From contig NZ_JAKFHA010000046.1 in NCBI RefSeq assembly GCF_021502675.1, forward strand, positions 1 to 64,000: a DNA stretch of 64,000 nucleotides, in the 5' to 3' direction. The translations under genes and the position numbers were made by a program. Shown piece by piece: positions 50,266 to 57,883 of this stretch; the first letter of the stretch is position 1, and each line of letters opens with the position of its first letter. Below the pieces are notes generated by a model. That model had not been told where the DNA came from and searched no databases. It worked only from the letters and a program-made list of their open reading frames with translations. The DNA comes from Yinghuangia soli. Lineage in GTDB: Bacteria; Actinomycetota; Actinomycetes; Streptomycetales; Streptomycetaceae.

Positions 50266-51330
50266 TCAGGACGCTGCCGCGCTCCAGCGATTAAGCGTCT
50301 CGCTGACGGTGTCGTAGGTCAGCCAGGTTCCGTCCCCGAGCGGGCGTACGTAGCTCTCGACGGGCCCCGTGGGATAGGCGAGCCGTCCGCGCACCGCCAA
50401 GGTGTGTGCGTCGAGCAGCCAGTGGCCGGGATCGTCGGAGTCGAGCGTCGAGCCGATGACCGTGTCGGCATCGACAAAGCCGCAGAGGTAGTCCCAATAG
50501 GGCAGTTCGCCGTCGTCGGTCGGCTCGGGCGGCCCTTCGGAGAGCACAGTGCCGTCCAGGGCGTGGAGTTGCAGATTCGCGCATTCGTGGTCGACGGTCA
50601 GGAAGCCTGCATGCCCCGGGTGGACGTCCGTGAGGATGCGGTCCATGTGCTGGTTCAGGTCCCAGCCGATGAGCTTCTCGCCGTCCCAACGCGCCCAGTA
50701 CAGCAGGATGCCGTCCTGGCCCATGCCGATGCAGAGCCCGACGTGCACGCCGTCCGGGTGCGAGAGCTGGTGCGAGCCGGAGGCCACGCTGTCCTCCAGT
50801 GGCAGGCGGGCCAATTCCCGTCCGTCCCGGGCGTCCAACACGACCCAGCACTCCAGAAACTCGTACTCGTCGGGCTCCGGCAGCTCGACCATGACGTGTG
50901 CCCACACAAGGCGGCCGTCGTCGGAGACACGGCAAGAGCCGTGCTCCAAGCCGTAGCACAGCTCCTGCTCGTCCCCGGTGTGGGTGTGATCGGTCACCGG
51001 CCCCCAACATGCGTGCCGGTACTCCCACAGCACTTCTCCGGTCGCGCTCACGGCCCTGACTGCGCGCTGGCCGGAGAACACCGCGTACGACCCGTCGGGA
51101 CTGACCGACGGGATGCTGCGGTCCCACGCCGGCCACGGAAGGGGGACGACCGCGGTCGGCACTCTGTCGCCCTTGAACAGCCTGGCCAAGTCGTGGACGA
51201 CCAGTGCGTGCTCGTTCCGAAGCAGCGCATGGTGCTCCCCGTCGCCACGGCTTTCGAGGGCAAGGCCGCCCACCAGGGCTTCTCCGCCCGGAAGCCGCAC
51301 CGAGTCGCGCAGTTGTGCAGTGATCGACAT
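50266..51330 (-). CDS. Beta-propeller-like hypothetical protein
   Basis: 354-aa soluble protein with propeller-like repeats: 'PSVSPDGSYAVFSGQRAVRAVSATGEVLWEY', 'CRVSDDGRLVWAHVMVELPEP', 'WVVLDARDGRELARLPLED', 'LLDAHTLAVRGRLAYPTG' (strand-turn-strand units ending in D-x-x-D/G). No enzymatic motif. Similar proteins occur in actinobacteria without assigned function. The window also has two WD40 fusions nearby and another propeller at its right edge. Confidence 0.78.
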   Translation of the reverse strand: MSITAQLRDSVRLPGGEALVGGLALESRGDGEHHALLRNEHALVVHDLARLFKGDRVPTAVVPLPWPAWDRSIPSVSPDGSYAVFSGQRAVRAVSATGEVLWEYRHACWGPVTDHTHTGDEQELCYGLEHGSCRVSDDGRLVWAHVMVELPEPDEYEFLECWVVLDARDGRELARLPLEDSVASGSHQLSHPDGVHVGLCIGMGQDGILLYWARWDGEKLIGWDLNQHMDRILTDVHPGHAGFLTVDHECANLQLHALDGTVLSEGPPEPTDDGELPYWDYLCGFVDADTVIGSTLDSDDPGHWLLDAHTLAVRGRLAYPTGPVESYVRPLGDGTWLTYDTVSETLNRWSAAAS

Positions 51331-51532
51331 GGCCGGAACCTAGCGAACCGCCCGGACAGGGCATCCGTACGCCACCTCGAACCGGAGGCCCCGACCCGGG
51401 CCAGGAACTGCCGCGCGACTACGCCGTGGCCGGCAGGTCGCTGCGGCGCCGAGCGCGCCACCGCGGCGAAGCGTGGAACACCGCAGCCTCCGAGGAGGCC
51501 TACCCCACTGCCCTCGTGGCGGAGGCCGCCGC

Positions 51533-51538
51533 TAGGGT
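51533..51538 (+). promoter_or_regulatory. TAGGGT -10 box, leaderless promoter
   Basis: TAGGGT ends six bases before the ATG at 51545, matching the leaderless arrangement of the CHAT genes. The 213-base gap upstream has no convincing gene. Confidence 0.5.
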
Positions 51539-51544
51539 CCGGCC

Positions 51545-52189
51545 ATGATCTCGTCGGATGCTTCGCAGGCCATCGCCGTACGCCACCGGCCGCTGACGGT
51601 CCCGCTGGTCGGGCAGTTGGTCGACCTGGCCCGGGCGGACTGGGACCGGGAGGCCGTCGCGCGGCTGTGGGACACGTTCGGCTGGGGCGCCGGGCCCGTG
51701 CCGCCTGCGCGGCTGACAGGTACGGGGCATCCGCTCATGCCGTCTGACGAAGACGCGGGCGGGCACACAGCCTTCTTCCTGGAGTTCGCGTACCACCATC
51801 CGGATGCCGACGACGAGTACGGAGAGGACTTCCTCGGCGCCGAATTCCCCTGGCCCGACTGGCCGGAGACCTTGGCCGGGGACGCTGCCGCGGCAGCTTT
51901 CGCCAAGGCGTGGGCGGATGCCGAAGAGGTGATCATCGCCGCGCTCGGCCGGCCCGAGGTCCGGTACACGCAGGACACCGGGCCGGACGGGTGGAACTTC
52001 GCCGCGTGGCGCCTGGGGAACCGGGCGCTGGTGCTCGCCCAAGGCGAGGAGTTCAGCACGTACGGCGAGTTGGAGATGGCCGCGCTCTGGCTGGTGCCGC
52101 ACCCGGCGGCGGCCCCGTTCCCGGCCGGTCCCGACTTCTACGACTGGCTCGTCAGGCCCTCCCAGGGGCGGGAGTCGCACGGGGCCTGA
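51545..52189 (+). CDS. Hypothetical protein
   Basis: 214-aa acidic, Trp/Phe-rich soluble protein ('LARADWDREAVARLWDTFGWGAGPVPP', 'FFLEFAYHHPDADDEYGEDFLGAEFPWPDW', 'WNFAAWRLGNRALVLAQGEE'). It resembles the immunity- or SMI1-type small alpha/beta proteins common in actinobacteria, but no diagnostic motif is present. The start is supported by a leaderless -10 box. Neighbours are unrelated. Confidence 0.7.
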   Translation: MISSDASQAIAVRHRPLTVPLVGQLVDLARADWDREAVARLWDTFGWGAGPVPPARLTGTGHPLMPSDEDAGGHTAFFLEFAYHHPDADDEYGEDFLGAEFPWPDWPETLAGDAAAAAFAKAWADAEEVIIAALGRPEVRYTQDTGPDGWNFAAWRLGNRALVLAQGEEFSTYGELEMAALWLVPHPAAAPFPAGPDFYDWLVRPSQGRESHGA

Positions 52190-52260
52190 GCCGACGCGGC
52201 ATGAGGACGCGGCCGAACCTGTCCCGTACCTGGCTCTGGTGGGGCCCGGCCCCGGCCGCC

Positions 52261-52380
52261 GGTCCGGCACTGGGCTTGGCGACGAGTCCGGCACTCACGT
52301 CCGTCACCGTCCGGGTACTGACCTTGGCGACCGGCCCGGTGCACACCTCCGCCACCCGTCCCGCCCTGACCTCGGCCTCC
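52261..52380. repeat. Degenerate 24-bp tandem repeats (about five units)
   Basis: Read on the plus strand from 52261, successive 24-base units give GPALGLAT, SPALTSVT, VRVLTLAT, GPVHTSAT and RPALTSAS. They occupy most of the gap between two convergent hypothetical genes. No start or stop context supports a gene. Confidence 0.55.
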
Positions 52381-52473
52381 GCCTCGGCGCGACGGACGGG
52401 CCGCCCGGATTCGCTCCGGACGACCCGCCTACCGGCCGTCGCGTGCGCGGGCCGTCCCGCGCAACCACGGCCC

Positions 52474-53352
52474 CTACTGCAGCAGTTCGTGCAGACCGCG
52501 CCACTCCATATAGAGCAGGAAGCGGATGTGGTTGTAGGCCGCGTGCAGGTCGTCGCTGCGGTCCGGCTCCATCTTGACGAGCTTGCCCTTGGTCGGCGCG
52601 AAGGTGCGGCCGCTCATGCCTTCCAGGTCGATGAGGCCGAGCTTCTCCATCTGGATGAGGCCGTTGTCGGCCTTGAACATGTCGGCCCCGATGAGCTTGT
52701 TCATCTCGCCGTTCGCCGGGTTCTTGGACGGCGGGCCGCTGATCATCGGGGTCGGCGGGCCCTTCCGCAGGGCCTTGATGCACGCGTCGCGGCCGCCGTT
52801 GAGGACGTCGACCCAGTTGATGCGGTAGCTCGCCGTCTTCACGGTCGGGCGGCCGATGTCGGTGGTGATCGTCACCTCGGGGACGTTCAGCTTCTTCATC
52901 TGGCGGCTGCGCGCCTCGATCGTGGAGCGCATGGCGAGCAAGTGGTGTGCCAGGTTGCACAGTTCGCCGATCGGCGCGTTGAGCGGGTTCACGTCGAAGG
53001 CCTGGTTCACCGTGGGCCCCGGACACCACTCCCAGTCGACCGGCAGGGTGACCACCAGGGCGATGACGGAGTCCAGCAGGCAGGCGTTCTTCGTGAGGTT
53101 CGGTACCAGCGCGGTCGAGACGAGCGTCCGGACGGGCAGCATGGTGGCGGTCTTGAAGACCGCGGCGGCGTTGCTGCTGTTGGTCCATTGCCCGTCGAGC
53201 TTGTAGTCGGCGGACGTCGGGGCCCCGCCGGCCGGGTAGGTGTAGGTGACGTGGTGGACCGCGCCGTGCAGGAACTCGCTTCCCGGGAGCTTCCCGCCCT
53301 CCCCCGGGACCACGTTCCAGGTTCCATTGGCGACCGGACCAGGCAAAGCCAT
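52474..53352 (-). CDS. Hypothetical protein
   Basis: 292-aa protein from the ATG at 53352, which has GAGGGGAAC upstream. Alternating beta/helical pattern; notable 'SEFLHGAVHHVTYTYPAGG', 'LLDSVIALVVTLPVDWEWCPGP', 'IGELCNLAHHLLAMRSTIEARSRQ' and 'HAAYNHIRFLLYMEWRGL'. Four Cys, no signal peptide or membrane helix. Base composition is a little more AT-rich upstream than in neighbours. No family recognised; possibly acquired. Confidence 0.78.
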   Translation of the reverse strand: MALPGPVANGTWNVVPGEGGKLPGSEFLHGAVHHVTYTYPAGGAPTSADYKLDGQWTNSSNAAAVFKTATMLPVRTLVSTALVPNLTKNACLLDSVIALVVTLPVDWEWCPGPTVNQAFDVNPLNAPIGELCNLAHHLLAMRSTIEARSRQMKKLNVPEVTITTDIGRPTVKTASYRINWVDVLNGGRDACIKALRKGPPTPMISGPPSKNPANGEMNKLIGADMFKADNGLIQMEKLGLIDLEGMSGRTFAPTKGKLVKMEPDRSDDLHAAYNHIRFLLYMEWRGLHELLQ

Positions 53353-53798
53353 GGCTGTTCCCCTCCCCCGCGGGCACAGGCGCGCCCGCACAGCCGCATG
53401 GTTGCGGCACCTCCGGTTCCGGGGCAAGAGTTACGCAAGGTAGTAATGGGTTAATTATCTTATATGGCTGGCAATTGCGAATCACTGCCTGCTTCCGCCC
53501 CGCTTGCTGTCGGCAATCGACCGCCCGACGACCCGTCCTGCCACCCCGGATCCGTCCGGCGACAGCCCGGTGTAGCTCGGACAGTGGAACGTCTCACGCG
53601 TGAACGCGGTACGCAGCCCCCAGTCCGCCCGCGGGCCCGTCCGCCGGCTTCGCGGAAGCAGGCCATGCCCGCGCCCACGCCGACGACGTCGGGGCGGCGC
53701 AGTAGTACGTCACTGAACATGACTTGCTCAGAACGGGGTTCGTGGCGCGCGTGGTTCCCGGTCTCGTGATGAAGGCCGGCTGAGGTCGGCGGTTTCGC
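53353..53798. other. 446-base gap with an AT-rich island
   Basis: Bases 53432-53475 are strikingly AT-rich (contains TTAATTATCTTATAT), probably the promoter of the minus-strand gene ending at 52474. The remainder has short Arg/Pro-rich frames on both strands. One minus-strand frame (53460-53720) opens with 'MFSDVLLRRPDVVGVGAG', which could be a decayed gene start, but I do not call it. Confidence 0.5.
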
Positions 53799-53810
53799 TC
53801 AGGCCGGCCT
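53773..53810. terminator. Hairpin at the end of the methyltransferase gene
   Basis: AGGCCGGCTGAG (53773-53784) pairs with CTCAGGCCGGCCT (53798-53810) with one bulged base; it overlaps the methyltransferase stop. Confidence 0.6.
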
Positions 53811-54620
53811 GCTGACGAGTTCGTAGGTGAAGCCGACGGTTTCGGCGAGGCGGCCGTCGGTCGTGTGGCGCTCCAGTGCGGCGGCGAGGGCGGCGTCGAA
53901 GTCGGGGCTGCGGTCTGCGAGGACCGCGGGCGGCAGGAAGGACGTCGAACGGATGTGGCCGGCGAGTTCGGCCACGGTCCACTGGTGTTCGGTCGGGAAG
54001 TCGTGGCGTCCGGCGGGCTGGAAGCCGGCGCGGGCGAGGAGGGCGTGGTCGGGGTCGGTCTCCCGGGTGTCGTGCCAACCCGCGGGGACGCGGGACGTCG
54101 CGCCGAGCGTGTCCTTCCACGTGCCGATCAGGGCGTCCAGGTCACGCTGCCACGCCGCGTCGCCGGCCCAGGGGGACGTGGACCAGCACAGCGCGAGGTA
54201 GCCGCCGGGGCGGAGCCAGGAGTGGATGCGTGCGGCGACGAGGGCGCGGTCGAGGCGATGGAAGGCGTTGCCGATGACGACCAGGTCGACGCTGCCGGGG
54301 TCGACGTCCAGGGCTTCGGCGCCGGAGGTGACCGCAGTGATCCCGTCTGCCTTGAGTGCGGCGGCTTTGGCGCGGACCGCGGCGGTCATGTCGGGCTCGG
54401 CGTCCACGGCCAGGACGTCCGCGAAGTGGCGGTGCAGCGGGAACGCAAGTTGGCCGGTGCCGCAGGCGAGGTCGATCAGGCGGGCGGGGCCCGGGTCCGC
54501 GGGCGCGGTGCGGTGGGCGAGGTCGTCGATCATGGCGTCCGGGTACGGAAGCCGGAAGCGGTCGTAGTAGTCGGCGGTGCCCTGGTAAAGGTCGGGGTCG
54601 AACCCCGGGGTGTCGCCCAT
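53799..54620 (-). CDS. Class I SAM-dependent methyltransferase
   Basis: 273-aa Rossmann-type methyltransferase. Motif I 'ARLIDLACGTGQLAFPL', acidic residue of motif II 'DVLAVDAEPDMTAAV', motif III/IV region 'VDLVVIGNAFHRLDR' and 'WLRPGGYLALCWST'. N-terminal 'YQGTADYYDRFRLPYPDAMIDDL' is typical of ubiquinone/menaquinone or small-molecule methyltransferases. Substrate unknown. Divergent from a cupin gene. Confidence 0.92.
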   Translation of the reverse strand: MGDTPGFDPDLYQGTADYYDRFRLPYPDAMIDDLAHRTAPADPGPARLIDLACGTGQLAFPLHRHFADVLAVDAEPDMTAAVRAKAAALKADGITAVTSGAEALDVDPGSVDLVVIGNAFHRLDRALVAARIHSWLRPGGYLALCWSTSPWAGDAAWQRDLDALIGTWKDTLGATSRVPAGWHDTRETDPDHALLARAGFQPAGRHDFPTEHQWTVAELAGHIRSTSFLPPAVLADRSPDFDAALAAALERHTTDGRLAETVGFTYELVSRPA

Positions 54621-54722
54621 GCCGCCCTACCCTGCCACGAACTCGGTCCGCGTCCGGACTATTTCGGCTCCAGGGGCTTCCTGCCCGCCCCGCCGGGCCG
54701 ACCGCGTGCGAAGATCCTCACC

Positions 54723-55052
54723 ATGGATGTCATCGACTGCGGATCGTTCCGCCCCGGCCCGGGCGGCGCCGCCGACTTCGTGGAGCAGCTACGGGTGCCC
54801 ACCCTGAGCTTCGGCACGTACTCCATCCCGGCCGGTGCGGCGGACGACCAGTCGCCGCACGCCGAGGACGAGATCTACGTCGTGTCCTCGGGTCGTGGTC
54901 GGTTCACCTCCGGCGGCCGCACGGTCGATGTGGGCCCGGGGACGGCCCTGTTCGTCCCGGCCCGCGAGGAGCACCGCTTCCATGATGTGACGGAAGACCT
55001 CGCTGTGCTGGTGTTCTTCGCGCCGGCGTATTCGGGCGTGCCCGGGTCCTGA
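54723..55052 (+). CDS. Single-domain cupin protein
   Basis: 109-aa small barrel with the two cupin motifs: 'DDQSPHAEDEIYVVSSGRGRFTSGG' (G-x5-H-x-H-like with His/Glu) and 'VGPGTALFVPAREEHRFHDVTED' (G-x5-P-x-G-x2-H). Likely metal ligands are present. Cupins of this size act as isomerases, dioxygenases or sensors; nothing nearby narrows it. The next 141 bases are repeat DNA leading to CHAT gene 2. Confidence 0.9.
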   Translation: MDVIDCGSFRPGPGGAADFVEQLRVPTLSFGTYSIPAGAADDQSPHAEDEIYVVSSGRGRFTSGGRTVDVGPGTALFVPAREEHRFHDVTEDLAVLVFFAPAYSGVPGS

Positions 55053-55067
55053 GGCGCCGCCCCGCCT

Positions 55068-55165
55068 TCCGCGCTCCCCCGAGAGTTCTGGTCCCGCCCC
55101 CTTCCGCGCTCCCCCGCGAGTTCCGGTCCCGCGCCGTCCGCGCTCCCCCGCGAGTTCCGGTCCCG
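55068..55165. repeat. Three 29-bp direct repeats upstream of CHAT gene 2
   Basis: Copies at 55068-55096, 55103-55131 and 55137-55165, separated by six and five bases. Copies 2 and 3 are identical; copy 1 differs at two positions. A truncated fourth copy (CCGCGCTCC) abuts the -10 box. Core GCGCTCCCCCGCGAG. Likely regulator binding sites or a local tandem expansion. Confidence 0.9.
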
Positions 55166-55181
55166 GAGCGGCCCGCGCTCC

Positions 55182-55187
55182 TAGACT
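55182..55187 (+). promoter_or_regulatory. TAGACT -10 box, leaderless promoter of CHAT gene 2
   Basis: TAGACT ends six bases before the ATG at 55194. It is the same hexamer, within CTAGACT, as before the paralogue at 46578, and it lies directly downstream of the 29-bp repeat array. Confidence 0.6.
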
Positions 55188-55193
55188 TGCCGG

Positions 55194-57818
55194 ATGGGGG
55201 AAAACGCGGCCGATCTCGACCTGCACGTGGAGATCGGCGCGGCGAGCGAGCACGGGTACCACGTCGTCTGGAGAGCGCCCGGCGGCAGCGAGGCGGTGAC
55301 CGCCATGGTCCTGCCGCCCGCGCCGGTGCTCGACGCGCTGGCGCTGCGCGTCCCGGACTCGGTGCTGGCGTCGACCGCAGTGGTGCGGCGTACGGTCACC
55401 GGCGACGAGGTCGCGGTCCACGAACTGGGGCGGCTGCTGTTCGACGCGCTGGTCACCGGCGACGGGCACGCGCTTCTGGTGTCGGCCCGGCATCGGGCGG
55501 CTCGGGACGGCAGCCGGCTGCGGGTCGTGCTGCGTGTGCATCCCCCTGAACTTGCGCGACTCCCCTGGGAGTTCCTGTTCGACAGCGGCCAGGACGGCTA
55601 CCTGTGCCTGGACACGCCGCTGATCCGGTACCCGTACGCGCTGCCGCCCACGGTTCCGTTGCAGGCCTCGGGGCCGCTGCGCATCCTGTGCATGGCGGCC
55701 CGCCCCGAGGACCGGGCGCACCTGGCCGCGGAGGCGGAACTCGACCGGCTGCGTACGGCGTTGGCTGATCTGGTCGACGCCGGGCTGGTGGAGTTGGGAC
55801 GCGTCCCAGGGGAGACGTGGCGGGACCTGCGCGATGCGCTGCGGCCGGGCGGAGCGGGCGGGACGGGTGCTGCCGGCGGCCCGTGGCACGTGTTCCACTT
55901 CGTGGGGCACGGCGGCTTCGACAGCAGCTCGCAGGAGGGCACCATCGCCCTTGCCGGCGAACGCGGCGGCACGCAGGCGCTCCGCGCCGAGCAGTTGGCG
56001 ATCCTGCTGGCCGGACACCGTTCGCTGCGGCTGGCGGTGCTGAACGCCTGCGAGACGGGGCGGGCGGCGCCGGTCGACCCGTTCTCCAGCGTCGCGGGCT
56101 CCCTGATGCGCCGCGGGCTGCCCGCGGTGCTCGCCATGCAGTTCCCGATCACGGACGCGTCGGCGGTGGAGTGCAGCCGGACGTTCTACGAGGCCCTGGC
56201 CCGGCAGTTGCCGGTGGACTTGGCGGTGACGGAGGCCCGGCAAGCGATCTGGATGGCGCACCCGGGATCGCTGGAGTGGGGGACGCCGGTCCTGTACATG
56301 CGGTCGTTGGAGGGGCGGCTGTTCGACCTCGGGGCGGCGGCCGCCGACGTCCCGGCCAAGCCGGTCGCGGAGTCCGTCCCGCGTGACGAGGACCGAGCAG
56401 CCGCGGAGGACTGGTACAGCCGCGGAGTCGGCGCGTTCTACACCGATGAATGGGACGCGGCCATCGAGGCGTTCGCCCGCGTGCTCGCCATCGATCCCGG
56501 CCATCCGCGCGCAGCGCAAAGGCTGGCCGATGCGAAGGACGGTCGCGCAGCGGCATCCGCAGCCGCGGCAGCCGAAGCGGCCGTCGCACGGCAGGACTGG
56601 AAAGAGGCTGCGGCGCAGTACGAACGCTTGCTGGCCGCGGCGCCGGACCACCCAGGCGCGCAGGATGGCCTCACCGCAGCCAACCGGGAGATCGAACACG
56701 ACGAGTTCGCGGCCGGGATCGCCCTGCTGCACCGCTACGGCAACTGGAAGGCCGTGGTTGCCACGGCGCAACGGTTCCGCGAAGCGGCGCCCGCCGGCCC
56801 CGGGGACCGGTTCGCCTTCGTCGACGACTTGGCCTCCTCCGCGTCCGCACACCTGGAGGAACAGGCCCGCCGCGAGCTGGGCGGGGCGACGCAGCCCGGG
56901 CCCCCGCTGACGTCGCGGGCGATGACCCGACGGCTGTCTGCCGCCGCCAACGCACTCGCCTTCGCACCCGACGGCAGCTTCCTGGTGGCCGCGTGCGACT
57001 GGAACCTCGTCGTCACCGTCGCCCTGGACGGCGGTCCCGAGGGCGAAGGAGAGCAGCGGGGCCGCCAGTCGGGACCGCTCTGGCACGCCGCCTTCATGCC
57101 TGACGGGCAATCCTTCGCGACCGCCGGCTCCAACGGCACCGTCACCTGGTGGGACCGCAAGCCCAGGAAGCGGCAGCGGCAGTTCAGCCTCCTTGACGTG
57201 CAGGCCCTGGCCATCGACGCGCAGGGGAAGAACCTGGCAGTGGCCAGTGAGCAACAGGCCGCGCACGTCTATTCGCTGGAGAACTCCCAAAGGTACTTCA
57301 ACTTGCCCATGCGGGCCCGCGTCCGCGCCCTGGCGTACCGACCGGGCAGTTCCCAACTCGCCGTGGCGGGCGACGACGGCAGGGTCCGCATCTGGGACAC
57401 CGACACGAAGCTGCTGCTGCACTCCCTGACACACCCTCATGGACTGACCGACGTCTTGTTCAGTCCCGACGGCCGGCACCTGGCGACCGCGTCCGACGAC
57501 TGCACAGCCCGGGTCTGGGATGCCGAGACCGGCGTCCGGCTGTCGAAAATGCGACACGCCAGGCGCGGGGAGAGACACAGCCGGGCAGCACACCATCTCG
57601 CGTACACCCCGGACGGGATCCACCTGGCGACCTTCGGGTGGGACGGAGTTCTCCGCGCCTGGAACGCGGCGACCGGTGAACCGGCGTTCCACTTGGCCTT
57701 CCCCGGCAGCGTCCGGGCAGGAGCGTTCAGCCCGGACGGCACGATGGTCGCCGTCGGCCTCGACAACCGGGATCTGCACATTCGGGACTGGCCGCCCTCC
57801 CCTGCTCCCGGCTCTTGA
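55194..57818 (+). CDS. CHAT-domain peptidase with TPRs and WD40 propeller
   Basis: 874-aa protein. N-terminal region and CHAT domain (to about 380) closely match the protein encoded at 46578; catalytic His239 ('HVFHFVGHGGFD') and Cys286 ('AVLNACETGRAAP') are intact. Then TPR-like helices (about 395-540: 'WYSRGVGAFYTDEWDAAIEAFARVLAIDPGHPRA' type, and 'DWKEAAAQYERLLAAAPDHPGA'), then a WD40 propeller (about 575-874) with blade ends 'VTWWDRKPR', 'VRIWDTDTK', 'ARVWDAETG' and 'LRAWNAATG'. TPR and WD40 parts probably sense or bind a partner and license the protease. No coupled partner gene. Role inferred: regulated proteolysis or conflict effector. Confidence 0.93.
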   Translation: MGENAADLDLHVEIGAASEHGYHVVWRAPGGSEAVTAMVLPPAPVLDALALRVPDSVLASTAVVRRTVTGDEVAVHELGRLLFDALVTGDGHALLVSARHRAARDGSRLRVVLRVHPPELARLPWEFLFDSGQDGYLCLDTPLIRYPYALPPTVPLQASGPLRILCMAARPEDRAHLAAEAELDRLRTALADLVDAGLVELGRVPGETWRDLRDALRPGGAGGTGAAGGPWHVFHFVGHGGFDSSSQEGTIALAGERGGTQALRAEQLAILLAGHRSLRLAVLNACETGRAAPVDPFSSVAGSLMRRGLPAVLAMQFPITDASAVECSRTFYEALARQLPVDLAVTEARQAIWMAHPGSLEWGTPVLYMRSLEGRLFDLGAAAADVPAKPVAESVPRDEDRAAAEDWYSRGVGAFYTDEWDAAIEAFARVLAIDPGHPRAAQRLADAKDGRAAASAAAAAEAAVARQDWKEAAAQYERLLAAAPDHPGAQDGLTAANREIEHDEFAAGIALLHRYGNWKAVVATAQRFREAAPAGPGDRFAFVDDLASSASAHLEEQARRELGGATQPGPPLTSRAMTRRLSAAANALAFAPDGSFLVAACDWNLVVTVALDGGPEGEGEQRGRQSGPLWHAAFMPDGQSFATAGSNGTVTWWDRKPRKRQRQFSLLDVQALAIDAQGKNLAVASEQQAAHVYSLENSQRYFNLPMRARVRALAYRPGSSQLAVAGDDGRVRIWDTDTKLLLHSLTHPHGLTDVLFSPDGRHLATASDDCTARVWDAETGVRLSKMRHARRGERHSRAAHHLAYTPDGIHLATFGWDGVLRAWNAATGEPAFHLAFPGSVRAGAFSPDGTMVAVGLDNRDLHIRDWPPSPAPGS

Positions 57819-57841
57819 TCTTCACGGCGGCCCGCCCTACG

Positions 57842-57859
57842 TTACGTTACGCAACGTAA
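57842..57859. promoter_or_regulatory. TTACGTT-ACGC-AACGTAA palindrome
   Basis: Perfect 7-bp arms around four bases, 24 bases upstream of the amidohydrolase GTG. Looks like a TetR-type operator; no regulator gene adjoins it. Confidence 0.7.
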
Positions 57860-57883
57860 ACAATCAGGGCGTGGGGTGGCAGC

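Noticed and set aside
51355-51548. Plus-strand frame with coding-like bias ending just inside the gene at 51545
   Set aside because: No ATG/GTG with a ribosome site at a sensible place and no recognisable protein; perhaps a remnant, not called.
53460-53720. 86-codon minus-strand frame beginning 'MFSDVLLRRPDVVGVGAG'
   Set aside because: The second half is Arg/Gly-rich shadow-like sequence and no family or ribosome site supports it.
55068-55165. Possible CRISPR array
   Set aside because: Repeats are about the right length, but the spacers are only five or six bases and there are no cas genes; it is a direct-repeat array.
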